From Myxococcaceae bacterium (GTDB lineage: Bacteria; Myxococcota; Myxococcia; Myxococcales; UBA5297), in the NCBI GenBank assembly GCA_017500825.1, contig JAFVYB010000010.1, positions 1-32,303 on the forward strand: a DNA stretch of 32,303 nucleotides, in the 5' to 3' direction. A program made the position numbers and the translations under genes. Position 1 is the stretch's first letter. Each line of letters starts with the position of its first letter. The notes under the pieces were generated by a model. It searched no databases, was not told where the DNA came from, and worked only from the letters and a program-made list of their open reading frames with translations. Positions 18,520-26,586 of the stretch are shown one piece after another.

Positions 18520-19092
18520 TTAGCGCCGGTTGAAGGCGGTCATCGCCCTGGAGAGCCCCTGTTCGAGGCAGGCCTCAATCGCGCGCGCGGCTGTCTCGAC
18601 CACCTCGTCGATCTGCGCCACTTCGCCCGCGCTGAACTTCGAGAGGACATGGCCCGTGACGCGCTCTCGGTGGTCGGGTCCCTGAGGTTTGCCGATACCG
18701 ACGCGCAGGCGCACAAAATCGCCGCTGCCAAGACACTGGACGATGGATTTGAGCCCGTTGTGACCGCCCGTGCCGCCGCCCTGGCGCAGCTGCAACCGAC
18801 CGAGCGCGAGGTCGAGCTCGTCATGGACGACGATGAGGTCGCCTGGCGCGATCTTGAAGAAGTGCGCCGCCGGTCCGACCGACTGCCCCGAGAGGTTCAT
18901 GTAGGTCTGCGGCTTGAGCAGGAGGACCTTGTGGCCGGCGAGCGTGCCCTGGCCCGACTCGGCGCTGAATTTGGTCGAGGTGAAGGCGATGCGGGCGCGG
19001 TCGGCGAGGGCGTCGACAACGCGAAAGCCAAGATTGTGGCGGGTGGCCTCGTATTCGCGGCCTGGGTTTCCGAGTCCGACGATGAGCTTCAT
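18520..19092 (-). CDS. pth: Peptidyl-tRNA hydrolase
   Basis: 190 residues from ATG 19092. It recycles tRNA by cleaving peptidyl-tRNA that has dropped off ribosomes. Catalytic residues are present: Asn9 in GLGNPG, His19 in TRHNLGF and Asp near 92 in VVHDELDL, with [10 protein letters not shown] and [12 protein letters not shown] as substrate-binding motifs. ATG 19101 is an alternative start three codons earlier; the chosen one gives the canonical [11 protein letters not shown]. It follows rplY in the common rplY-pth order, but a terminator lies in the 132-base gap, so pth may depend on read-through or a promoter I did not find. Confidence 0.97.
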   Translation of the reverse strand: MKLIVGLGNPGREYEATRHNLGFRVVDALADRARIAFTSTKFSAESGQGTLAGHKVLLLKPQTYMNLSGQSVGPAAHFFKIAPGDLIVVHDELDLALGRLQLRQGGGTGGHNGLKSIVQCLGSGDFVRLRVGIGKPQGPDHRERVTGHVLSKFSAGEVAQIDEVVETAARAIEACLEQGLSRAMTAFNRR

Positions 19093-19161
19093 GGCGGTCA
19101 TTTCTCTGAAGTCGTTTCTCTGGTGTGGCTGGCGCGCGCCGCGCTCGATGGCGTCGCCAAG

Positions 19162-19197
19162 AAAAAGGCCCCGACGGTGAAACCACCGGCGAGGCCT
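19162..19197 (-). terminator. Intrinsic terminator after rplY
   Basis: On the minus strand, AGGCC (19193-19197 side) pairs with GGCCT (19166-19170 side). CG/CG and CGGTG/CACCG helices lie inside, with a small loop, and TTTTTCTT follows. It is 28 bases after the rplY stop and before pth. Confidence 0.75.
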
Positions 19198-19224
19198 CCT
19201 TCATCGAGTGAATTCGCGCAGCGC

Positions 19225-19836
19225 TTACTTCTTCTTGCCCGTCGTCTCGGCGGCGTTGCCGCGCTTCTCGTCGACCTCGGGCGCCTCCATGGCGCAGAGG
19301 GTGAAGTTGACCGCGGACTTGACGCTCACGCCCTTGGGCAGCTCGACATCGAAGAGGTGGTTGTTGTCGCCGAGCATCAGCTTGGAGATGTCGATCTCGA
19401 TGGTGCTGGGGATGTCGTTGGGCAGCACCTGGACTTCGAGCTCGCGGCGCAGGGCCTGGAAGTTGCCGCCGTCCTTAATCGCCGGCGAGGTGCCGACGTA
19501 GGCGATGGGCACGCGGACCGAGATCTTCTCGTCCGCCTTCACCTGCAACAGATCGACGTGCTTGAGGTCGTGGGAGAGGGGATCGAGCTGGTAGTCCTTG
19601 ATCAGGACGAGGCGCTCCACGTCGTCTCCCAGGACGATCGAGATGATCGTGTTGAGGCGGTTGGCAGAGCTGGAGATGATCTGGCGCAGCGCCTTGGGGT
19701 CGAGGGAGAGGGAGAGGGGCTTTTCCGCGGCGCGACCGTAGAGGATGGCGGGGATGAGCTTCTGGGCGCGCAGGCGGCGCGCGACGCCCTTGCCGGTTTC
19801 ATTGCGGATGCTCGCGTTGAGCTTGACGTATTCCAT
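19225..19836 (-). CDS. rplY: 50S ribosomal protein L25/Ctc
   Basis: 203 residues, the long Ctc/TL5 form with the 5S rRNA-binding L25 domain (KLNASIRNETGKGVARRLRAQKLIPAILYG, LIKDYQLDPLSHDLKHVDLLQV) and the C-terminal TL5 domain (VRVPIAYVGTSPAIKDGGNFQ, LEVQVLPNDIPSTIEIDISKL). The tail ends in charged residues and KKK. AGGAGGT before the ATG is a near-perfect ribosome site. In many bacteria prs precedes this gene; here the upstream neighbour is the divergent treZ, so that linkage is broken. Confidence 0.96.
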   Translation of the reverse strand: MEYVKLNASIRNETGKGVARRLRAQKLIPAILYGRAAEKPLSLSLDPKALRQIISSSANRLNTIISIVLGDDVERLVLIKDYQLDPLSHDLKHVDLLQVKADEKISVRVPIAYVGTSPAIKDGGNFQALRRELEVQVLPNDIPSTIEIDISKLMLGDNNHLFDVELPKGVSVKSAVNFTLCAMEAPEVDEKRGNAAETTGKKK

Positions 19837-19983
19837 GGGGTCCTACCTCCTGCCGCTGCCGTCAGTCCGTGCGCACGGGGCCGGGCTGATGCCTCGGAAA
19901 TGACCGACGGCACGCGTATCGGGGCGCTCCGGCGGTGTTGAAATCCCAGGCCCAACAGGGGCCCGGGCGAAAAAGGGCGGCGC

Positions 19984-20012
19984 GCTTAGCAAGGCGCTTC
20001 TCGCCAAGTCAA
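19984..20012 (-). promoter_or_regulatory. Promoter of rplY
   Basis: On the minus strand, -35 TTGACT (20007-20012), 17-base spacer and -10 CTAAGC (19984-19989), followed by GCGCCGCCCTTTTTCGCCC. The leader to the rplY start is about 140 bases. The rest of 19837-20196 holds only the candidate small gene described at 20045; I saw no clear promoter for treZ. Confidence 0.6.
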
Positions 20013-20044
20013 GGGGCGCCAGAGGGGGCTTCGGGAGGGGAAAA

Positions 20045-20170
20045 ATGGGGCGTTTTGCGCGCTGCCGCGCGGCTGTCTGGACGGTGGTTTTCACTCTTGT
20101 CGCCGGGGACGCTGCCGCGGCTGGTCCGGGCTTCTGTCGCGCCGACATTGGGCGTCCTCCTTGCCCGTGA
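20045..20170 (+). CDS. Candidate 41-residue leader peptide upstream of treZ
   Basis: ATG 20045 is preceded at good distance by GGGAGGGG. The frame gives 41 residues: a basic start (MGRFARCRAAVW), a hydrophobic middle (TVVFTLVAGDAAAA) and a Cys-containing end. Its TGA stop overlaps a GTG in the treZ frame (GTGA at 20167-20170), an arrangement used for translational coupling. It could be a small exported peptide, a coupling leader, or chance in GC-rich DNA. I know of no homolog. Confidence 0.25.
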   Translation: MGRFARCRAAVWTVVFTLVAGDAAAAGPGFCRADIGRPPCP

Positions 20171-20196
20171 CCCATCGGCTGCGCACCCTCGGCCGC

Positions 20197-22092
20197 ATGG
20201 AGACGCCGAACAGGAACCACTTCGCCGCCTGCCCGCCCCAGGGCGCCTTTCCCGACGAGACGGGCGTCACCTTTCGCGTCTGGGCACCCTTCGTCGACCG
20301 CCTCGATCTCGACGTCGAGGGACGGCCTCTCCACTCGATGCGACCTTTGGCGCGGGGATTTTTCGAGGCGCGACTCGACCGCGTGAAGGACGCTGCAGGC
20401 GTTGGTCTGCGCTACGGCTATCGCCTGCCCGACGGACGCCTGTTGCCCGATCCGGCCGCCCGCTACCTGCCCGACTCGGTCCACGGGCGCGCCATGGTGG
20501 TCGAGAGCAGTTTCGACTTCGCGCACGACGGCGACTTTGGCGGCCACGCGCTCGAAGAACTCATTTTTTACGAGCTGCACGTCGGCACCTTCACGCCCGA
20601 GGGGACGCTCGATTCGGCCATTGCCGCTCTGCCGCGACTCGTCGAGCTGGGCGTCACGGCGGTCGAGCTGATGCCGGTTTCGGCCTTCGATGGCGATCGC
20701 GGCTGGGGCTACGACGGGGTGCAGCCCTACTCGGTCCACCGCGCCTATGGCGGGCCCTGGGCTCTGGCGCGCTTTGTCGACGCGGCGCACGCGCTGGGGC
20801 TGAGCGTCTTCCTCGACGTCGTCTACAACCACTTCGGCCCCTCCGGCTGTTACCTGCGCGCGCTGGGGCCCTACTTCACGAGCCGCGCGGACACGCCCTG
20901 GGGCGAGGCGATCGATTTTTCGCGGCCAGAGGTCCGGCGGTTCGCCATCGACAGCGCGCTCTATTTTTTGCGCGCGTTTCACCTCGACGGCCTGCGCCTC
21001 GACGCTGTCCACGCCATCGTCGACACTTCGGAAAAGCACGTGCTGCGGGAACTTTCCGAGGCGGTGGCGTCCGTGCCCGACTGGCCGCGTGGCGCCCGTC
21101 CGCTTCTCATCGCCGAGAGCAACCTCAACAGCGCGCGCCTGGTGCGTCCCATCGCCGAGGGCGGCCTAGGGCTCGACGCCGAGTGGAGCGACGACTTTCA
21201 CCACGCCCTGCACGCCCTGCTGACCGGCGAGCGCGAGGGCTACTACTGCGACTTTGGCGCGCTCTCTGATTTGGCGGCCGCCTTCCGCCACGGACAGACC
21301 TTCACCGGGCAGTTTTCAAAGTTGCGCGGCGCCCCTCACGGCGAGTCGACCGCGGGCCTGTTGACGCGGCGCTTTGTCGTGGCGCTGCAAAATCACGATC
21401 AGGTGGGCAACCGGGCGCGCGGCGAACGCGTCGACGCGCTGATCGACGCCCAGTCGCACCGCCTGGCCGCGGCCGCTGTCCTGCTCTCGCCCTTTCTGCC
21501 GCTTCTCTTCATGGGCGAGTCGTATGGCGAGAGGGCGCCGTTTCTCTTCTTCACCGGCTTTGACGACGAAGAGTTGGGACGCGCCGTGACGCAGGGCCGC
21601 CGCCGCGAGTTCGCGCGCTTTGAATGGCAAGGCGAGGTGCCGGATCCGCAGGACCTGTCGACGTTCGCGCAAAGCAGGATCCATCCAGAGGCGCGTGCGT
21701 GCGGCGAGGGGCGCGCCATGTGGGCCTGGTATCGACGGCTCATCCGCGCGCGGCGCTCTTTTGGCGCGGGCTTTGCCGCGGGCCGCGTCGACGAGACAAA
21801 GGTGGACGAGGTGGGCGGCGCGCTCGTCGTGTCGCGGGCCATCGACGGGGTGGCGACGGCGCTCTTGCTCAACTTTGCCGATACTTCGGTCGACATCGCG
21901 CTTCAGTCAGGCGCGTGGGAAGTGCGCCTCGACAGCCATGACGGCGGCGACGAACTCGACGAAGCGGCGCGCGATCCCGCCATGGTTCGCGATGGCCTGC
22001 GACTTTTGCCCAGGCAGGCTCTGTTTCTCGTCCGGGCGCCTGCCATGGACGAGGCGGACGAAACGGGCGCGGCCATGGGCCATTCGGCGTGA
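20197..22092 (+). CDS. treZ: Malto-oligosyltrehalose trehalohydrolase
   Basis: About 631 residues, GH13 family. TreZ releases trehalose from maltooligosyl-trehalose made by TreY. An N-terminal beta-sandwich (VTFRVWAPFVDRLDLDVEG) is followed by the barrel: IFYELHVGTFTPEGT, GVTAVELMPVSAFDGDRGWGYDGV, DVVYNHFGPSG. Catalytic residues are Asp 269 in RLDAVHAI, Glu 307 in LIAESNLN and Asp 401 in QNHDQVGNR. The motifs ELHVGTFTPEGT and NHFGPSGNYL-like are characteristic of TreZ rather than glycogen branching enzyme. ATG 20197 lacks a clear ribosome site; GTG 20167 overlapping the small upstream frame is an alternative. No treY is in the window. Confidence 0.9.
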   Translation: METPNRNHFAACPPQGAFPDETGVTFRVWAPFVDRLDLDVEGRPLHSMRPLARGFFEARLDRVKDAAGVGLRYGYRLPDGRLLPDPAARYLPDSVHGRAMVVESSFDFAHDGDFGGHALEELIFYELHVGTFTPEGTLDSAIAALPRLVELGVTAVELMPVSAFDGDRGWGYDGVQPYSVHRAYGGPWALARFVDAAHALGLSVFLDVVYNHFGPSGCYLRALGPYFTSRADTPWGEAIDFSRPEVRRFAIDSALYFLRAFHLDGLRLDAVHAIVDTSEKHVLRELSEAVASVPDWPRGARPLLIAESNLNSARLVRPIAEGGLGLDAEWSDDFHHALHALLTGEREGYYCDFGALSDLAAAFRHGQTFTGQFSKLRGAPHGESTAGLLTRRFVVALQNHDQVGNRARGERVDALIDAQSHRLAAAAVLLSPFLPLLFMGESYGERAPFLFFTGFDDEELGRAVTQGRRREFARFEWQGEVPDPQDLSTFAQSRIHPEARACGEGRAMWAWYRRLIRARRSFGAGFAAGRVDETKVDEVGGALVVSRAIDGVATALLLNFADTSVDIALQSGAWEVRLDSHDGGDELDEAARDPAMVRDGLRLLPRQALFLVRAPAMDEADETGAAMGHSA

Positions 22093-22097
22093 GCGAC

Positions 22098-22132
22098 AAA
22101 AAACGCGCCCCCCGTGCTCTGAGGAGGGCGCG
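22098..22132 (-). terminator. Intrinsic terminator after hutU
   Basis: On the minus strand, CGCGCCC (22126-22132) and GGGCGCG (22104-22110) form a 7-pair stem that continues inward after one mismatch, and six T follow at 22098-22103. It lies 78 bases after the hutU stop and right behind the convergent treZ stop. Confidence 0.85.
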
Positions 22133-22209
22133 CCGTGTGCCGCCGGAGAATCTGTCGTCCCGTCAATGTCGCCGCGCGCGGTCGCGTCCAGCGGCGCCCA
22201 GGCCTTCTC

Positions 22210-23856
22210 TCACGGGATTTTCACGCCGCGCGATTTGGCCACTTCCAGCGCCTCTGGATAGCCGGCGTCCGCGTGCCGCATCACGCCCAGTCCGGGGTCG
22301 GCGGTGAGCACGCGTTCGATGCGCCGCGCCGCTTCGTCTGTGCCGTCGGCGACGATCACCTGTCCGGCGTGTTGCGAGTAGCCGATGCCCACGCCGCCGC
22401 CATTGTGCAGGCTGACCCAGGTCGCGCCGCAGGAGGCGTTGACGAGCGCGTTGAGCAAGGGCCAGTCGGCCACCGCGTCCGAACCGTCGCGCATGCCTTC
22501 TGTCTCGCGGTTGGGAGAGGCCACCGAGCCGCAGTCGAGGTGATCGCGTCCGATGACGATGGGCGCCTTGAGTTCGCCCGTGCGCACCATCTCGTTAAAG
22601 GCCAGCCCCGCCTTGTCGCGCTCGCCGTAGCCCAGCCAGCAGATGCGCGCCGGCAGTCCCTGAAAGGCGACCTTTTCCCCGGCCAGCCTGAGCCAACGCG
22701 CCAGAGAAGCCTTGTGCGGGAAGAGCTCGACGAGCTTCTCGTCCGTGCGCCGGATGTCCTCGGGATCGCCGGAGAGCGCGGCCCAGCGGAACGGTCCCAT
22801 GCCCTCGCAGAACAGGGGCCGGATGTAGAGCGGCACAAAGCCCTTGAAGTCGAAGGCGTCGGCCACCCCGGCGTCGCGCGCCATGGCGCGGATGTTGTTG
22901 CCGTAGTCAAAGACGTGCGCGCCCAGCTTTTGCATCGCCAGCATCGCCCGCACCTGATCGGCCATTGAGGCCTTGGCGCGCCGCACGTGTTCGTCGCCGT
23001 CGCGCGAGCGCAAATCAGCCGCTTCCGCCAGCGAAAGACCCGCCGGAATGTAGCCGTTCAGCGGGTCGTGGGCCGAGGTCTGGTCGGTGACGAGGTCGGG
23101 CGTGATGCCGCGCCGCACGAGCTCTGGATAGATGTCCGCAGCGTTGCCGATGACCGCGATCGAGCGCGCTTCTTTTTTGTCGAGCGCCTGCCGGACGAGT
23201 TCGAGCGCCTCGTCGAGACTGTCGGCGATGTGGTCGAGGTAGCGCGTGGCGACGCGTTTTTCGGCGCGGGCGCGGTCCACCTCCACCCCGAGGAACACGG
23301 CGCCGGTCATGGTCGCGGCCAGAGGTTGCGCGCCCCCCATGCCGCCGAGTCCGCCCGAGAGGATGAGCCGCCCGGACAGGTCGTCGCTGCCAAAGTGCGT
23401 GCGCCCGGCCTGCGCGAACGTCTCGTAGGTGCCCTGAACGATCCCCTGCGTGCCGATGTAGATCCACGAGCCCGCCGTCATCTGGCCATACATGGTGAGC
23501 CCGGCGCGTTCGAGCTGCCAGAAGTGCTCCCAGGTGGACCATTTGCCGACGAGGTTGGCGTTGGCGATGAGCACGCGCGGCGCGTCTCGATGGGTGCGGA
23601 CCACGCCCACGGGTTTGCCCGACTGGATGAGCAGCGTCTCGTCGTCCTCCAGCGCGCGCAGGGCCGCCACAATGCGGTCGAAGGCCTCCCAGTCGCGCGC
23701 GGCCTTGCCCCGTCCGCCATAGACGACGAGCTCGTCGGGGCGCTCGGCCACCTCGGGATCGAGGTTGTTCATCAACATGCGCAGGGCGGCCTCCTGGCCC
23801 CATCCCTTGCAGCTCAGCTGGGTGCCGCGCGGCGCGCGGATCGTTCGACTCGTCAT
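22210..23856 (-). CDS. hutU: Urocanate hydratase
   Basis: 548 residues, full length (family about 555). It converts urocanate to imidazolone propionate in histidine breakdown, using tightly bound NAD. Matches run through the protein: [108 protein letters not shown], and the active-site Cys in [18 protein letters not shown]. The start is backed by GGGAGG just upstream. The other hut genes are not in the window, so the pathway must be scattered. A terminator follows. Confidence 0.97.
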   Translation of the reverse strand: MTSRTIRAPRGTQLSCKGWGQEAALRMLMNNLDPEVAERPDELVVYGGRGKAARDWEAFDRIVAALRALEDDETLLIQSGKPVGVVRTHRDAPRVLIANANLVGKWSTWEHFWQLERAGLTMYGQMTAGSWIYIGTQGIVQGTYETFAQAGRTHFGSDDLSGRLILSGGLGGMGGAQPLAATMTGAVFLGVEVDRARAEKRVATRYLDHIADSLDEALELVRQALDKKEARSIAVIGNAADIYPELVRRGITPDLVTDQTSAHDPLNGYIPAGLSLAEAADLRSRDGDEHVRRAKASMADQVRAMLAMQKLGAHVFDYGNNIRAMARDAGVADAFDFKGFVPLYIRPLFCEGMGPFRWAALSGDPEDIRRTDEKLVELFPHKASLARWLRLAGEKVAFQGLPARICWLGYGERDKAGLAFNEMVRTGELKAPIVIGRDHLDCGSVASPNRETEGMRDGSDAVADWPLLNALVNASCGATWVSLHNGGGVGIGYSQHAGQVIVADGTDEAARRIERVLTADPGLGVMRHADAGYPEALEVAKSRGVKIP

Positions 23857-24060
23857 GGGCGTCCTCCCAAAAGGCGCGGGTTGTGGTCGGCCCTGTCTCG
23901 ACCGACCGAATGGCGCGGGCCCTCTATGCGCGGCGCTGCCTTTTTTTAAGGAGTTTCAGCCCCACCTGACTAAGAAGCGCGCCCCCCTTGCCACCCATGA
24001 AAAGCGGCCACTTCCGGCCATCCGTCCCTTCCCCTTCCCTCACCAACTCAGGAGCCCCTC

Positions 24061-25515
24061 ATGAATAAATTCGAGATCAGCGCGCGCTACTTCGAGATGC
24101 ACCGGCGAGGCGCCATCGGCGAGAGCGCCGAGCGCATGTTCGATCGCGGCATCGACAGCGAGTTCGTCACCGAATTTGGCCGCCGCATCGCCGGTGTCTG
24201 TTCCGGCATGGACGGCAAGGTCCGCTGGTCAGAGATCGAGACGCCGCGCCCCGAAGACCTGTCGAGCTTTGACGACCTCAAGGACGAAGCGCGCGCCGAA
24301 GATTTGGCGAAGCTCGTCGTCATCAAGCTGAACGGCGGCCTCGGCACCTCGATGGGCCTCTCGCGCGCCAAGACGCTTCTGCCGGTCAAGGGCGACGACA
24401 ACTTCCTCACCATCATCCGTCGCCAGATCGAGCTGTTGCGCCGCCGCTATCAGGCGCCCATCCCGCTGCTCTTCATGAACTCGGTGGCCACGCAGGACGA
24501 CACCCTCGCGACGCCCGGCATCGCCGACATCAACGCCAACGTCGCGGGAGGCATGCCCGCCTCCTTCCTCCAGGGCTGGGTGCCGCGCCTGCGCAGGAGC
24601 GACCTCTTCCCCGTCGACACGACCAACCCGGACGACGCCTGGTGCCCGCCCGGCCACGGCGACATCTTCCTCTCGCTCAAGGTCACTGGCCTGCTCGACA
24701 GGCTCCTCGACGCCGGCATCGAGATCGCCTTCATCTCCAACGGCGACAACCTCGGCGCCTCCTTCGACGGCCGCATCCTGCGCTGGTTCATCGACAAGGG
24801 GCTCGACTTCGCCATGGAGGTCACGCCCAAGACAGAGGCCGACCTCAAGGGTGGCGTGCTCTACCGCCGCAGCAAGGACTCGGACGGCCTCGGCGCCAAC
24901 CGGCTCGGCCTGCTCGAAATCGCCCAGGTCGAAAAGGGACGGGAAGCCGACTTCCAGGACACCACGCGCTTCGCCCACTTCAACACCAACAACCTCTGGC
25001 TCAACCTGCGCGCCCTCAAGGCCCAGTTCTCCGGCAGGGGTCTCTGGCTCCCGGTCATCGTCAATCCCAAGAAGGTCGATGGCATCGACGTCGTCCAGCT
25101 GGAGACGGCCATGGGCGCGGCCATCGGCTGCTTCGACAACACGCGCGGCCTCGTCGTCCCGCGCACGCGCTTCGCCCCGGTCAAGACCAACGCCGACCTG
25201 CTGGTGCGCCGCAGCGACTGCTACGTCCTGAGCGAAGTCGACGGCGCGCTCGTCAAAAATCCGCGCCGAACCCTGGGCGAGCCGACGGTCCGCCTGAGCG
25301 ACGACTACAAGCTCCTCGGCGACTTCGACCGCCTCTTCAGCGTCATCCCCTCGCTCATCGACCTGATCTCGCTGGAGGTGAAGGGCGCCTTCGAGTTCGA
25401 CGTGCCGATCAGCCTGGCGGGCAAGGTGCGCCTGGAAAACCGCGGCGCCACGCCGGTCAAGGTGAGCGGCCTGGGGCGTTCGACGATTGCGGACGAGGCG
25501 ATCACCATCGAGTGA
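24061..25515 (+). CDS. UTP-glucose-1-phosphate uridylyltransferase, UDPGP (eukaryotic UGP2-like) family
   Basis: 484 residues. The nucleotide-binding signature LNGGLGTSMGLSRAKTLLPV (about residues 90-110), then GHGDIFLSL, FISNGDNLGA, FNTNNLWLNLRAL and the C-terminal beta-helix part (EFDVPISLAGKVRLENRG) place it in the UDPGP family rather than the GalU family usual in bacteria. It should make UDP-glucose from UTP and glucose-1-phosphate; UDP-GlcNAc-type activity is less likely. AGGAG precedes the ATG. A promoter is probably in 23920-23980, where -10-like TCTATG and CTAAGA each precede a GC block, but no good -35 was found. UDP-glucose would feed trehalose or glycan synthesis, which fits the neighbours. 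Confidence 0.9.
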   Translation: MNKFEISARYFEMHRRGAIGESAERMFDRGIDSEFVTEFGRRIAGVCSGMDGKVRWSEIETPRPEDLSSFDDLKDEARAEDLAKLVVIKLNGGLGTSMGLSRAKTLLPVKGDDNFLTIIRRQIELLRRRYQAPIPLLFMNSVATQDDTLATPGIADINANVAGGMPASFLQGWVPRLRRSDLFPVDTTNPDDAWCPPGHGDIFLSLKVTGLLDRLLDAGIEIAFISNGDNLGASFDGRILRWFIDKGLDFAMEVTPKTEADLKGGVLYRRSKDSDGLGANRLGLLEIAQVEKGREADFQDTTRFAHFNTNNLWLNLRALKAQFSGRGLWLPVIVNPKKVDGIDVVQLETAMGAAIGCFDNTRGLVVPRTRFAPVKTNADLLVRRSDCYVLSEVDGALVKNPRRTLGEPTVRLSDDYKLLGDFDRLFSVIPSLIDLISLEVKGAFEFDVPISLAGKVRLENRGATPVKVSGLGRSTIADEAITIE

Positions 25516-25548
25516 CGGCCCATCCGTCGCGGTGAGGAGAGGTTGGCC

Positions 25549-25845
25549 ATGGCCAAGGCGCGGACGATCGACGAGGCGCGGCGACTGACCGATTTGCCCA
25601 ACGTCGGAAAGGCCACGGCGCGCGATCTGCAGCTCATCGGGATCCACGCGCCGCGAGAGCTCGTCGGCCGCGACGCGAACGCGCTCTACGACGCGCTCTG
25701 CCACTTGAGCGGGGCGCGTCACGACCCCTGCGTCCTCGATGTCCTCACCGCCGCCATCGACTTTGCCGAGGGTGCGCCAGCGCGGCCCTGGTGGGCTTAC
25801 TCCCACCGCCGAAAACAGGCCTTGAGCCGCCAAAAACCTCCCTGA
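25549..25845 (+). CDS. Helix-hairpin-helix protein (Cdd1-like)
   Basis: 98 residues. RRLTDLPNVGKATARDLQLIGIHAPRELVG is a helix-hairpin-helix motif; NALYDALCHLSGARHDPCVLDVLTAAIDFAEG and a Trp pair (PWWAYS) follow. This matches the small Cdd1-type family, whose function is unknown though the motif suggests DNA binding. ATG 25549 is chosen over TTG 25543 because GAGGAG lies 9 bases before it and only 3 before the TTG. It is 33 bases after the uridylyltransferase and probably cotranscribed. Confidence 0.8.
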   Translation: MAKARTIDEARRLTDLPNVGKATARDLQLIGIHAPRELVGRDANALYDALCHLSGARHDPCVLDVLTAAIDFAEGAPARPWWAYSHRRKQALSRQKPP

Positions 25846-25877
25846 TTTCAAGCACTTAGAGCTGCCGGGCGGGTTCC

Positions 25878-25906
25878 TTTACAAGGCGGATCAACGTGAC
25901 TATAGG
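25878..25906 (+). promoter_or_regulatory. Promoter of the TPR gene
   Basis: -35 TTTACA (25878-25883), 17-base spacer, -10 TATAGG (25901-25906), then CGCGCCGCTTTTCGCC. This is the best single example of the shared architecture in this window. Confidence 0.7.
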
Positions 25907-25960
25907 CGCGCCGCTTTTCGCCTCCCCCTCTCTCTCAAGCCCCTTCAGAAAGGCCCGCGC

Positions 25961-26494
25961 GTGACATCGTCGAATCAACGCGTCCTCAAGATCACCTACC
26001 GAGGAACCGACTACCGCTGGAGCCCCACCGCCGGTTTCACCCTGGCCAGTGGCATGTCGGCGCCGGCCGCCCTCAAGCCCATTCTGGAGGCGCAGATCGA
26101 GGCCCGACTCAACGCCGAGGACGCCGCCATCGACGACCCGGCGCTCCTCACCGAGCGATCAATCGAGGCGCGCAGGCTCAGGCAGCTCTCCCGCGGCGAA
26201 AAGCTGGCCCGCCGCGCGCTTGAACTCGACCCGGATGACGCGGAGGCCGCCGCGGCGCTTGGCGCCGTCCTTTGCGAGCGCAACAACCCAGAGCAGGCCA
26301 TCGCCGTGACCGAGCCCTTTGCCGAGGGCGACTCGGCCGCCGTTTTCCAGGTGCGCGCCATCGCCTATTGCGACCTCGGCCGCCTCAGCCTGGCCCGTCC
26401 CGCCTACAGGCGCGCGATCGAGCTGCTCGCCGCTGTCGAAGACCGTCCCTGGCCGGAATTGGCCGCGCTCGCCGACAAGCTCGACAAATCCTGA
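25961..26494 (+). CDS. Small TPR protein
   Basis: 177 residues from GTG 25961, preceded by AGAAAGG at 7 bases. The first 40 residues (VLKITYRGTDYRWSPTAGFTLASG) are not recognised. Residues about 75-165 form TPR-like helical hairpins: KLARRALELDPDDAEAAAALGAVL, FQVRAIAYCDLGRLSLARPAYRRAIELL. No signal peptide or membrane segment is visible, so it is probably cytoplasmic and involved in protein contacts. It has its own strong promoter and lies 92 bases before the glycan block. Function is unknown. Confidence 0.78.
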   Translation: MTSSNQRVLKITYRGTDYRWSPTAGFTLASGMSAPAALKPILEAQIEARLNAEDAAIDDPALLTERSIEARRLRQLSRGEKLARRALELDPDDAEAAAALGAVLCERNNPEQAIAVTEPFAEGDSAAVFQVRAIAYCDLGRLSLARPAYRRAIELLAAVEDRPWPELAALADKLDKS

Positions 26495-26586
26495 GTGACG
26501 GGCCCCAACGCCCCGCGCCATCACCTTTCGCGATCAGCCGTCACTTTTTCCGGTGTCGGCTGTTCTCGTTTCAGGAGGTCAGACAC

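Noticed and set aside
23900..23980. Promoters for hutU and the uridylyltransferase
   Set aside because: TCTATG and CTAAGA are followed by GC-rich blocks like those of the other promoters, but no acceptable -35 was found on either strand, so they are not listed as features.
24229..25851. A 540-codon minus-strand frame
   Set aside because: Antisense shadow of the uridylyltransferase and the small helix-hairpin-helix gene; acidic low-complexity product.
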